Part shown: piece by piece, positions 7,573-15,584 of the stretch
Layout: each line of letters opens with the position of its first letter
Numbering within the stretch: position 1 is the first letter of the stretch
DNA from: Polynucleobacter meluiroseus
GTDB taxonomy: Bacteria > Pseudomonadota > Gammaproteobacteria > Burkholderiales > Burkholderiaceae
Reading direction: 5' to 3'
Length of the DNA stretch: 64,000 nucleotides
NCBI GenBank assembly: GCA_945881875.1
Contig: CAMCVH010000001.1
Span: 558,001-622,000, forward strand
Notes under the pieces: generated by a model
What the model saw: only the letters and a program-made list of their open reading frames with translations
Told to the model about the DNA's origin: nothing
The model's database searches: none
Position numbers and translations under genes: made by a program

Positions 7573-7887
7573 TTACTTCTTAACCCAAGCAGAACACCAA
7601 CCAGCTGCAGCAACTTGCTTACCTGCAAATAAACTACATGCACCTGCTGCTGCACCTTTAGCTTGATAAAGAGCACAATTATCGCAACGCTGTGTAGCAG
7701 CATGCTTAGGATATTTTGCTTGGTCAACTTTAGTTGTGTCAGCTTTGTAATGCAAAGCTACAGCTTGTGGTTCAGCTTCACCAACCATTGCTTGCGCGTT
7801 AGCAAATTTATTCAATGAAAGAGTAGCAGCGCCTGCTGCTGAAATGAGTAGAAACTTACGACGTGAATTAATCATTTTTATAACCAT
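7573..7887 (-). CDS. High-potential iron-sulfur protein (HiPIP), Tat-exported
   Basis: 104 aa periplasmic [4Fe-4S] electron carrier. A Tat signal (Arg9-Arg10 in SRRKFLL, hydrophobic stretch, Ala-rich end near residue 33) precedes a mature domain with exactly four cysteines, C68-x2-C71-x12-C84-x13-C98, the HiPIP cluster pattern. HiPIPs usually shuttle electrons from the bc1 complex to an oxidase or reaction centre. ATG at 7887 is used here; a second ATG four codons in (7875) gives a more usual Tat n-region. Neither has a clear Shine-Dalgarno. A 9-bp inverted repeat lies a few bases upstream. It is monocistronic with its own terminator. Confidence 0.9.
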   Translation of the reverse strand: MVIKMINSRRKFLLISAAGAATLSLNKFANAQAMVGEAEPQAVALHYKADTTKVDQAKYPKHAATQRCDNCALYQAKGAAAGACSLFAGKQVAAAGWCSAWVKK

Positions 7888-7890
7888 AAT

Positions 7891-7913
7891 TAGAATGAGG
7901 GAAACTCATTCTA
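7891..7913. promoter_or_regulatory. Perfect 9-bp inverted repeat upstream of the HiPIP gene
   Basis: TAGAATGAG (7891-7899), five-base spacer, CTCATTCTA (7905-7913), placed 3 bases upstream of the ATG of the HiPIP gene. It could be an operator or a 5' UTR hairpin controlling ribosome access. There is no T tract, so it is not a terminator. Confidence 0.5.
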
Positions 7914-8118
7914 GAGTAGAAATCACATGCTTGTGAGCCTATTACTAAGATTATGTTTTTTATGATGTTTTGTTGATAATCGTTCTCAATTAAGCACTCA
8001 TAAAATTAGTTTTGCTTGAAGTGCTAATTTGACCTACCCAGATAACTTTTGCCTGAGCTTCTCACCTTGAAATATTGGAAACTTCCGTCAACGACTGTCA
8101 GAAAAAATCTGTACTCGT

Positions 8119-8475
8119 TCAATCGATGATGAGGAGCTCAATTTCAGTAAGCAGAGTAGCATTGGGAGGAATTTTTCTACCAAGACCATCAGAACCATAA
8201 CCAAGGTGCGGTGGAACTACGACCTCTCTGATTCCTCCGATTTTCATGCCCCTCACCGCCTCATCCCATCCTTCAATAACCATCTTCTTACCAATAGTGA
8301 ACCAAAGTGGGTCTGAACGAACAGTTTCGCCAATCTTTATGGGGTCTTTTCCATAACCAGTTATCCAGCACTTGTAATGAATCGCAACCGATTTACCAGG
8401 GGTTGCCCCGGCTCCGGTTCCAATTTTTTTATCCTCGTATTGAAGGCCTGTACCTGTTTGTATCATCTTAGACAT
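8119..8475 (-). CDS. FKBP-type peptidyl-prolyl cis-trans isomerase
   Basis: 118 aa single FKBP domain, catalysing proline isomerisation during folding. Typical segments are GLQYEDKKIGTGAGATPGKSVAIHYKCWI at the start, then VIEGWDEAVRGMKIGGIREVVVPPHLGYG, and a C-terminal FxIELL-like strand (LLTEIELLII). It has no signal peptide, so it is cytosolic. The small size resembles the short FkpB/FKBP12-like forms that are common in betaproteobacteria. It is a single gene on the minus strand. Confidence 0.92.
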   Translation of the reverse strand: MSKMIQTGTGLQYEDKKIGTGAGATPGKSVAIHYKCWITGYGKDPIKIGETVRSDPLWFTIGKKMVIEGWDEAVRGMKIGGIREVVVPPHLGYGSDGLGRKIPPNATLLTEIELLIID

Positions 8476-8543
8476 ACTTAGGTTTGTTTTGTTAAGGCAT
8501 ATTAACCTAAATTAATGCTTAGTGCCAACGCTTTCGATTTTGA

Positions 8544-9506
8544 TCAAAAACCATGAACTAGCTTTGCTACATAGGTATACAGAGGTATACCTAAAATAAT
8601 ATTGAATGGGAAAGTGATACCCAAAGACATACCCATATATAGCGCTGGGTTCACCTCAGGTAATGCATGACGAAGAACGTCAGGAACGGCAATATAAGAC
8701 GCACTGGCTGCCAATACCATCAATAGAATAGTGTCGCCTAAGGACAGGCCAGCAATCGTAGATAAAAATAGAGCAAGTGCAGCATGAACCAAAGGTGCGC
8801 CTATGGCGTAAAACAAAGTAATTGGCGGTTTACCTTTGAGTCCATCAAAGTTCTTGGCAGCTTGCAATCCCATATCTAGTAAAAAGAAAGCTAACATGCC
8901 CTTGAATAAATCTATTGAGAATGGTGCCATGATGGCTTGACCAGCATCACCGCTAACAATGCCTACGATCATTGAACCAAGTAATAGAAGCTGCGCACCA
9001 TCAGTAAAAGATTCGTGAAGAATTTTTGGCATACCAACTGACTTTGCTGCGGGATTTGATGAAACCCTAGCTTTATTAGCTAATAAGATTGCCAAAATGA
9101 TAGCTGGAGATTCCATCAAAGCCATCGCAGCTGCCATGTGTCCGCCAAACTCAATCCCAAATTGATCTAATGCTTGAGTAGCCGTAATAAATGTCACAGC
9201 ACTGACTGATCCATAAGTTGCAGCAATAGCTGCAGAGTCATAGCGATTTAATTTAGTTTTAAGAACTGCATAACCCATTAAAGGGATGATGACAGCTAAA
9301 AAGATCGCCAGTCCAAGTGCTATTGCAATCTCAAGAGTGAATCCTGAATGATGAAGTGCAAAGCCACCCTTTAGACCAAGCGCCATCAATAAATAGAGGG
9401 ACAAGAATCTGGCGATTGGTTGAGGAATTTCTAGGTTAGATTTAACAACGCCTGCAAATACTCCAAAGATGAAAAAAAGAATGGCGGGATCTAGAAATTC
9501 AGTCAT
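8544..9506 (-). CDS. SbtA-like sodium-dependent bicarbonate transporter
   Basis: About 320 aa from the ATG at 9506 (MTEFLDPAILFF). A longer frame opens with TTG at 9626, but its extra 40 residues look non-coding. It has about 10 hydrophobic helices in two repeats, with the family-like segments LGLKGGFAL near residue 45 and GSVSAVTFITATQ near residue 105. The SbtA (DUF897) family takes up bicarbonate with sodium in cyanobacteria; heterotroph members may supply bicarbonate for carboxylases. No SbtB-like PII regulator lies next to it. It is divergent from the ycaO gene. The substrate is inferred from the family. Confidence 0.85.
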   Translation of the reverse strand: MTEFLDPAILFFIFGVFAGVVKSNLEIPQPIARFLSLYLLMALGLKGGFALHHSGFTLEIAIALGLAIFLAVIIPLMGYAVLKTKLNRYDSAAIAATYGSVSAVTFITATQALDQFGIEFGGHMAAAMALMESPAIILAILLANKARVSSNPAAKSVGMPKILHESFTDGAQLLLLGSMIVGIVSGDAGQAIMAPFSIDLFKGMLAFFLLDMGLQAAKNFDGLKGKPPITLFYAIGAPLVHAALALFLSTIAGLSLGDTILLMVLAASASYIAVPDVLRHALPEVNPALYMGMSLGITFPFNIILGIPLYTYVAKLVHGF

Positions 9507-9666
9507 GTTGTGATGATAGAGACAAGCAATAACCCTCCTAAAATTTGGGAAATGATGGGATGTAAGTTTTGTTAAAGATGTCAAAAAATGGTTGTTTTCC
9601 AGTACTTGCCTGGTGATTTTTTTCAATCAGACTAGATTAGTTGCTTAGGCACCCTTAAAATGGTGC

Positions 9667-11376
9667 ATGACTACAGAAAGCTACATACCTGGCAAAGATG
9701 CCTCTCTTGAATCCACCATTGCAACCATGCAGAAAAAGCTGGAAGATCGTGGCTTTTTTCTCAATGAATCATCTCTTTTAAATCCTGTTGAAGGAATTTG
9801 GTCGACACACGTCAAAGATCGAGATTGTCCAATGTTGTTTGCCAATGGCAAAGGAGCAACTGAGCTCGCAGCAAGAGCCAGTGCTTTTGGAGAATTCTTT
9901 GAGAGATTAGGAACACATTATTTCTGGACGCACTTTTATTTGGGCAAGAAACGAAGTGAAGCTAAATTTGTTCATTACCCACAAGAAAAATGGTTCCCGA
10001 TTGATGGTGAGAATTGGCCTTCTGGCATCCTGAATCCTGAATTACATGCCTTTTACAACCCTGATGGCGCCATTGATGGCTCCGTCCTTGTCGATTTGAA
10101 CTCAGGCAATGTGGATCGTGGTATCTGCGCACTTCCCTACAAGCGCCTGAGAGATGATGAATTAACTTATTTCCCAGTCAACATTATTGGCAATCTTTAT
10201 GTGAGTAATGGCATGGCTGCTGGCAACACCATGATGGAGGCCAGAAGCCAAGCTCTGTCTGAAATTTATGAGCGACATATTAAATACAGAATCATTAGCG
10301 AAGGTCTGTGTCTTCCTGATGTACCCGAAGATGTTATTGCACGCTATCCAAAAATTGCGAGTGGTATTAAAGGTCTTCGAGATGCAGGTTTTGGCATATT
10401 AGTTAAAGATGCATCACTAGGTGGTATCTATCCTGTGATGAATGTCACCCTTCTTCATCCGAAGGATCAAGGTTGCTTCGCAAGTTTTGGCGCTCACCCT
10501 CGTTTTGAGATTGCACTGGAGCGCGCCCTCACAGAATTACTACAGGGTCGAGCACTCGATTCTTTAGAGAATTTTGCAGAACCTGGCTTTGATATGGATG
10601 AAATCAATTCCGTCTCAAACTTAGAGATTCATTTTGTGGATTCTAGTGGCGTCATTAGTTGGAAATTCTTGAGCGATGAACCTGATTATGATTTTGTTGA
10701 TTGGAACTTTAGTATAACAACAGAAGAGGATTACAAATGGCTCTGCAAGCGTATTGAATTAGATGGTTGTGATGCCTATATTGCTGACTTCTCAGAACAA
10801 GGTGCCTACTCTTGCCGCATATTAGTACCCGGCATGTCTGAAATTTATCCAGTCGAAGACTTAGAGTGGGAAAACAACAGTGTGGGCAATTTAATCCGCC
10901 CAGCCTTAGTCAGACTATCAAGCCTGACAGATCCAGAAATTGAAGACCTACTGGCAGAACTTCAAACACAAAACCTCAATGATGAACGACCACTTTGGGA
11001 AATCTTAGGTCTTGCCATTCCGGTTGGAACACCTTGGAAAGAGTTAAGAATTGGTGAATTAAAAACTTTATTAGCTTTAGCCATTGGTGATAAAGAAGGT
11101 ATCTTAGAAGGCTGTGACTGGATACATCATTACAAACAAATGAACCCATCTCGAAGATTGGTCTATCGCTGTATTGAAAACTTGATTCAGTTTGAAGATG
11201 CTGGGGCATATGATCATTCACTAGAACTGCTTTATGGCAAAGAGACATTGCGCCAAGCTAAGGCTTTACTTGATAGAAGTGAGCGATTCTTTGATTTAGT
11301 AGATTTAGGTGAGAATATGGAAGCCAGCTCCATGCATCAAAGCTTACTCATGGCCTACGATAAGCTTTTTGCTTAA
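9667..11376 (+). CDS. ycaO: YcaO-type protein (ribosomal S12 methylthiolation factor family)
   Basis: 569 aa, close to E. coli YcaO (586 aa) along its whole length. The opening IPGKDASLESTIA, NGKGATELAARASAFGEFFERL (about 59-80), NIIGNLYVSNGMAAGNT and FASFGAHP blocks match what I remember of it. YcaO domains bind ATP and activate backbone amides; the E. coli protein helps RimO methylthiolate Asp89 of ribosomal protein S12. A C-terminal TPR-like helical region (about 440-569) is also as in E. coli, so this is the stand-alone type and not a classic azoline-RiPP cyclodehydratase. A 67-aa ORF follows 5 bases downstream. Confidence 0.92.
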   Translation: MTTESYIPGKDASLESTIATMQKKLEDRGFFLNESSLLNPVEGIWSTHVKDRDCPMLFANGKGATELAARASAFGEFFERLGTHYFWTHFYLGKKRSEAKFVHYPQEKWFPIDGENWPSGILNPELHAFYNPDGAIDGSVLVDLNSGNVDRGICALPYKRLRDDELTYFPVNIIGNLYVSNGMAAGNTMMEARSQALSEIYERHIKYRIISEGLCLPDVPEDVIARYPKIASGIKGLRDAGFGILVKDASLGGIYPVMNVTLLHPKDQGCFASFGAHPRFEIALERALTELLQGRALDSLENFAEPGFDMDEINSVSNLEIHFVDSSGVISWKFLSDEPDYDFVDWNFSITTEEDYKWLCKRIELDGCDAYIADFSEQGAYSCRILVPGMSEIYPVEDLEWENNSVGNLIRPALVRLSSLTDPEIEDLLAELQTQNLNDERPLWEILGLAIPVGTPWKELRIGELKTLLALAIGDKEGILEGCDWIHHYKQMNPSRRLVYRCIENLIQFEDAGAYDHSLELLYGKETLRQAKALLDRSERFFDLVDLGENMEASSMHQSLLMAYDKLFA

Positions 11377-11381
11377 ATCAT

Positions 11382-11585
11382 TTGATAATCGTTAGACACA
11401 AAGAAGATACTCATGAGTTTGAAACTCTCACTCAAGCTATCGCTTTTGCAACAGAGTTGGGTGAATTTGTAAAAATTGAATTTGATGGGAAAGAACTTGT
11501 TGGTGTATTTGGAGCCGACGGTATTACGGATGGTAAATGTCCCGATGGCGTTGAGTACACCTGGATGAAAAGAAGAAAGAGTTAA
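11382..11585 (+). CDS. Small hypothetical protein downstream of ycaO, 67 aa
   Basis: The start is TTG at 11382, the only plausible start after an in-frame stop at 11361. It lies 5 bases after ycaO, so the two are probably co-transcribed. The protein is acidic with one Cys (GKCPDG near residue 53) and ends in a basic MKRRKS tail. It has no signal peptide and I recognise no family. No Shine-Dalgarno is seen, which fits coupling to ycaO translation. It could be an accessory or substrate of YcaO; that is a guess based on position. Confidence 0.6.
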   Translation: MIIVRHKEDTHEFETLTQAIAFATELGEFVKIEFDGKELVGVFGADGITDGKCPDGVEYTWMKRRKS

Positions 11586-11621
11586 CTAAGGTTAACTGAG
11601 GTCAATACGATCACTAGAACA

Positions 11622-11780
11622 CTATTCCATATAGTGTTTAGGAGCGGTAGGCGGCTCCTTAGGATCTTTTGATTCTTTAGTCTCTTTGCTTGGCTTGCCA
11701 GGCAGGGGCTTAACTGGGTCACTCTGCCCACAACCAATCAGTAATAGTGTAGAAATTAAGCCTAATAGGTATTTCTTCAT
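11622..11780 (-). CDS. Small lipoprotein, 52 aa
   Basis: ATG at 11780, with GAGGG about eight bases upstream. A lysine-led hydrophobic segment ends in the lipobox L-I-G-Cys17, so it should be lipidated and membrane-anchored. The mature part (about 35 residues) is almost only Pro, Lys, Glu, Ser and Thr and is probably disordered. It lies just downstream of the HupE-like gene on the same strand, with a 75-base gap. The function is unknown. A perfect 8-bp inverted repeat (11618-11638) overlaps its stop codon but has no T tract. Confidence 0.75.
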   Translation of the reverse strand: MKKYLLGLISTLLLIGCGQSDPVKPLPGKPSKETKESKDPKEPPTAPKHYME

Positions 11781-11855
11781 TTTCAGCGCCCTCTCAATAA
11801 CTTGATATTAGCTGAATTTCTCTCTATTGTTCAGTAAAAAATGGGCATTAACTAA

Positions 11856-13028
11856 TTAAGCTATAAATCCTAAGCGTTGAAGCACCCAAAATATTCCTAG
11901 TACGATGATTGTTAATGATCCGCCAACAACAATCACCCAACGATAAAAGGCTGTTTTACGAAGAATCCATGCTGTTGGTAAAAATAGAATAACTATTAAC
12001 AACTGCCCTAATTCGACACCTACATTAAAGCCAGCTAGTGCGGCGGCAAGCGTTCCGGTAGGCAAGCCAAGGTCTAGAAGAACTGAGGCAAATCCAAATC
12101 CATGGATCAATCCAAATATAAAAGCTAAACGCCAACGCTTGAGCGCACTATGTCCTAACAAGTTATTAACAGCCGTTAATACAATTGATAAAGCAATAAT
12201 GGGTTCAAAGAAACTAGCTGGAATATCTACCCATTTAAGGACAGATAAGCTGAGCGTTATCGAATGCGCAATCGTGAATGCAGAAACGACTGCTAAAACA
12301 TCATAGAAAACTGGTTTAAATTTATTCTGAGCTTCCCATTGCGTTACTTTATTTTTTGAAATTGCAAAAGGCGCCAGTAACAATAAACTTAACAAGAATA
12401 AGATATGGTCAGCACCAATTAATATGTGCCAAATACCTTCAACGGCATATCGAATAAAAGTACTTGATGCTTGACTATCAGATTGAGAAATTTTGACCTC
12501 TCGCTTATCAGGGCTGATTATGGCACTTGTTTGATATTCTGGAAAATCAACTTTTACTAAACCTCGATGCAAAGCATCGTGCGAGAAAATTAAGTCATAT
12601 CTTAGCGTTAAAGAGTCCTTAGAAAGATTAACGGCTTCTGGGCAAGCAAAGCTTGATAAGTTACTCAGGTAAACACCATCAGCATGCTGACTCACCTGAA
12701 GATCAAAGTCTTTTCTCTGGCAGGTTTGGCCATCGTGACTCAGTGTTATTCCTTGATCTATCCAACGATAAATTTCTTTATCGTGTTCGAGGACCTCTCG
12801 CCAGGTGATTTGGCCGTTACGATTGCTATCTAAGTCAAAAATAAAATCAATGTCACGTAATGGGATATCTGCTCGGACTGTCATCAAACTATTAGCGGTA
12901 CTGAGAGTTAAATAACTGTTACTACTCGAGTGGGCATAAGCATGACTTGATAAGGCAAAAGTAAAAATAATACTTAAGGTACTTATTGTTATGGCTTTGT
13001 AAATATTAATTATTGGGGATAAGCTCAT
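11856..13028 (-). CDS. HupE/UreJ-family membrane protein with EF-hand
   Basis: About 390 aa from the ATG at 13028, which overlaps the stop of the TPR gene as ATGA. A signal peptide ends near AYA-H33. A soluble domain with a canonical EF-hand loop (D67-x-N69-x-N71-G72-x-I74-x3-E78) follows, then a C-terminal membrane domain of about six or seven helices. The first of these carries the H-x5-D-H motif (HILIGADH) and a later one HGFGFA, both marks of HupE/UreJ nickel/cobalt permeases. Transport of a divalent metal is therefore likely, but in this two-domain subfamily it has not been established to my knowledge. It is translationally coupled to the exported TPR protein. Confidence 0.82.
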   Translation of the reverse strand: MSLSPIINIYKAITISTLSIIFTFALSSHAYAHSSSNSYLTLSTANSLMTVRADIPLRDIDFIFDLDSNRNGQITWREVLEHDKEIYRWIDQGITLSHDGQTCQRKDFDLQVSQHADGVYLSNLSSFACPEAVNLSKDSLTLRYDLIFSHDALHRGLVKVDFPEYQTSAIISPDKREVKISQSDSQASSTFIRYAVEGIWHILIGADHILFLLSLLLLAPFAISKNKVTQWEAQNKFKPVFYDVLAVVSAFTIAHSITLSLSVLKWVDIPASFFEPIIALSIVLTAVNNLLGHSALKRWRLAFIFGLIHGFGFASVLLDLGLPTGTLAAALAGFNVGVELGQLLIVILFLPTAWILRKTAFYRWVIVVGGSLTIIVLGIFWVLQRLGFIA

Positions 13029-14239
13029 GAACGACCCACCGTCCAAAGAGGATGAGCTTTGAGCTTAACGATCAGCGCAGAAAGTTCTTGATCCTTGATA
13101 CCTGTTTTATTGACCCATTCAATCACAGGTTTAGCTGCCATGGGTTTATTAACCAGCAAGGCCGCTTCAATAAAAAGTACTGCATCTGGTAGTTCGTTTT
13201 GAAGCTTCCAATTATCAATCGATAAAGCAAGGCCACTTTCAGGATTTTTGCCATAGCGAATAAAATAATTGAGCTTAGGTCGCTCAATAATGATTTCTTC
13301 TCTCATTGCCTGAGACTTTAAGCGTGCTTCTATTTGAGTTACCAACTTAGATTCAATAGGATCTTTTAAAGCTTTACTTGCAAGCAGTGCTTGAACGAGA
13401 AGTGCATCTGTGATCAAGTAAGACTCAGATCCAAGTCCTGATACTTTTAAAACCTTCTGATACATGCCCTGATGGTTGTAAAGCTCAGCGAGTGAAAGTC
13501 TGATGAGATGTGACTTAGGATTTTTTCTTAGCTGTTTTTCCCAAACATTGATGGCTTGTTCAGAATTGCCGTTGAGGCGATAGGCCTCACCCAAATGAAA
13601 GCTGAGCCAATCTTGTGAAAATGCATCTTGATAGTAAGAGTCTTTAATAGCGGCTTTAAGTAATTCAATAGCTTTCTCAGGTTGGCCAGTTCTGTAAGAC
13701 AAAATGCCACGGTAAATGTTCGCTTCTTTTTCTCCAAATAGGCGGGTAATCCCTAATATGTCTTGGCGAGCACCGTTGATGTCTGAGCGCAGCAAATGAA
13801 GAGAAAACCGCCAAGACCAAAACTCCGGTTTATTGGGATTCTTCTGAATTGCTAAGTTAATGTCTTTAAGACCTTCATCAAATTCATGAAAGCCTTGCTT
13901 GATTAAGCCTCTTACAAAAAAGCCCTCTGCGGGTAAGTCAGTAGCCTTCCACCAAGGCAGTAAAGCCGCCTTAGCTGAGCCAAACCACCTAAGATCAGCC
14001 TCTTGCAATCCGATGATAAATACAGCCCTAGCATAAGAAAGTGAAGCATCAAGGTTATTGGGTGATGCTTGCCAAGCCCTTTCTAATACTCTTAGCTCAC
14101 CATTACGCACTCCCACACTGTGGATCGACTCATTCACCACAACTTCGTTCATCGAGGGGATAAAACGCTCCTGTGACAAAGCCGGTTGAGCTAACAAAAG
14201 CGTCAGAATAGCTATTTTTTTGAATGGCGAACTGTTCAT
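13025..14239 (-). CDS. Exported tetratricopeptide-repeat protein
   Basis: 404 aa with a signal peptide (basic FKK, hydrophobic AILTLLLAQ, cleavage near ALS-Q23). The rest is helical repeats with TPR character; clear units lie at about 112-145, 178-212, 214-250 (LGEAYRLNGNSEQAINVWEKQL) and 250-275. It is periplasmic or membrane-associated and likely a protein-binding scaffold. Its TGA overlaps the ATG of the HupE-like gene by four bases (13025-13028), so the two products are probably made together and may act in one complex. Confidence 0.85.
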   Translation of the reverse strand: MNSSPFKKIAILTLLLAQPALSQERFIPSMNEVVVNESIHSVGVRNGELRVLERAWQASPNNLDASLSYARAVFIIGLQEADLRWFGSAKAALLPWWKATDLPAEGFFVRGLIKQGFHEFDEGLKDINLAIQKNPNKPEFWSWRFSLHLLRSDINGARQDILGITRLFGEKEANIYRGILSYRTGQPEKAIELLKAAIKDSYYQDAFSQDWLSFHLGEAYRLNGNSEQAINVWEKQLRKNPKSHLIRLSLAELYNHQGMYQKVLKVSGLGSESYLITDALLVQALLASKALKDPIESKLVTQIEARLKSQAMREEIIIERPKLNYFIRYGKNPESGLALSIDNWKLQNELPDAVLFIEAALLVNKPMAAKPVIEWVNKTGIKDQELSALIVKLKAHPLWTVGRS

Positions 14240-14345
14240 TAAATATTTTGAAAATTAGTTGATTACCGGCCATGTTAACTAAATTTTCCTGTGATAGTAT
14301 AACTTCGCAATACTTTTCTCTTTTAAATCTTATTTGGAGTTTTAT

Positions 14346-14498
14346 ATGAAATCAGTTATCAGTATGATCTTCGCATCATTTATGTTAGTTTCTTTGTCAT
14401 CATTTGCAGGCGGTCACGGCGGCGGCAAGATGGATGACAAGAAAGTTGATTGCACAAAGAAAGAAAATGCAACTAACCCAGCTTGTACAAAGAAGTAA
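14346..14498 (+). CDS. Secreted 50-aa peptide with predicted GGH (ATCUN) N-terminus
   Basis: ATG at 14346 with GGAG nine bases upstream, stop at 14496-14498, and a strong terminator right after, so this is a well-formed single gene. Residues 1-21 form a signal peptide ending Ser-Phe-Ala21, a good signal peptidase I site. Cleavage there would leave a 29-residue peptide starting Gly-Gly-His-Gly-Gly-Gly, with two cysteines (36 and 47) and many lysines. NH2-Gly-Gly-His is the textbook amino-terminal Cu(II)/Ni(II) site. It is divergent from the TPR/HupE operon. I do not recognise the family. The coding call is strong; the metal role is inference. Confidence 0.82.
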   Translation: MKSVISMIFASFMLVSLSSFAGGHGGGKMDDKKVDCTKKENATNPACTKK

Positions 14499-14520
14499 TT
14501 AGTTCCTTTTTGTTATAAAA

Positions 14521-14542
14521 GCCCCCGATTGGGGGCTTTTTT
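14521..14542 (+). terminator. Intrinsic terminator of the 50-aa peptide gene
   Basis: GCCCCC (14521-14526), loop GATT, GGGGGC (14531-14536), then six Ts (14537-14542). Four As precede the stem. This is a textbook rho-independent terminator 22 bases after the stop codon at 14498. Confidence 0.95.
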
Positions 14543-14735
14543 ATTTTCTTAATAAAATTCATAAGAAGTTAAGTTTGCTGCCTGAAATGTATCTGCCTGC
14601 CTAACATTAATATAGAGGGAGCACGCACTATAAAAAAATCTCGGTATTCGGTGGAATAAAACTTAGTCAAATTAATTAAGTACTGTTATAAATATGCTTC
14701 TTATTCAAAAATCATTCATTTCCCTGGAGATTGGT

Positions 14736-15575
14736 ATGAAAAAAGCGAAGTATTTTTTAGCTGTTCTTTGTTGCAGCATCTCATTGACTGCCTTGGCAGA
14801 TAAATCGAGCGTCAAAATTGATAGCTCATACACACCAAGCCCTGGTCAAGCCGGAAAAGATGTTATTTGGCTTCCAACGGGTACTGAGCTCGTGAGCTTG
14901 ATGCTAAAAACGGCCAATGTGACCTCTAAAGATTTGGTTTATGACTTAGGTGCTGGCGACGGCAAAATTGCCATTGTAGCCGCCAAAGAATTTGGTGCTA
15001 AAGCTGTTGGTATTGAATTCAATCCAGACATGGCTGCTTTTGCACAGCGAAATGCAATTCAATCTGGCGTAGGTCATTTAGTGAATATCATCAGGGGTGA
15101 TATTTTTGTTGAGGATTTCAGTAAAGCTACTGTTGTCACACTTTATTTACTGCCTGATCTAAATATGTAATTACGTCCAACCATTTTGAAAATGAAACCT
15201 GGTACACGCGTAGTATCACATGCGTTCTCAATGGGCGACTGGGAAGCTGATAAAGAAATCGAAGCAGATGCTAAGGCTTACTATTGGGTAGTTCCTGCCA
15301 ACGTTGCAGGCGAGTGGTCTTTAGATGGTATTGAATTACAAAATGCAACCCTCACACTCGCTCAAAGATTTCAGAGAATTGGTGGCAATATAAAGATTGG
15401 CAATAAGTCTCAGCCCATTCTGAATCCTCAACTCGAAGGCAAAAATCTTCGCTTTTCGTACCTTGACCTGAATAATAATTTGATCACTGTCAGAGCTGAA
15501 GTCAATGGCTCAAAGTTAAAAGGCGAAGATAAAGGTGGCTACTCACAAGGTTTGGTTTTGGGTAAACGTCGTTAA
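14736..15575 (+). pseudogene. Exported SAM-dependent methyltransferase split by an in-frame TAA
   Basis: The start is the ATG at 14736 with GGAG upstream. The N-terminus is a signal peptide (KKAKYFLAVLCCSISLTALA). A class I methyltransferase core follows: SAM motif DLGAGDGK, acidic end of strand 2 in VGIEFNP, and a VTLYLLPDLNM strand. Then TAA (15168-15170) interrupts the frame, and the same frame continues at once with LRPTILKMKPGTRVVSH and about 120 further residues to 15575. In intact relatives I would expect Lys (AAA/AAG) at the stop, as NMKLRP, so one substitution explains the break. It is a recent pseudogene, a sequencing error or a readthrough codon; the 3' half keeps good coding character. 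Confidence 0.8.
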
Positions 15576-15584
15576 GATTTCAGT

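Noticed and set aside
8544-9626. Long form of the SbtA-like protein
   Set aside because: The extra 40 residues start with TTG, lack hydrophobic or family character, and the ATG at 9506 begins at the first helix.
11618-11638. 8-bp inverted repeat at the end of the small lipoprotein gene as a terminator
   Set aside because: No T tract follows on either strand.
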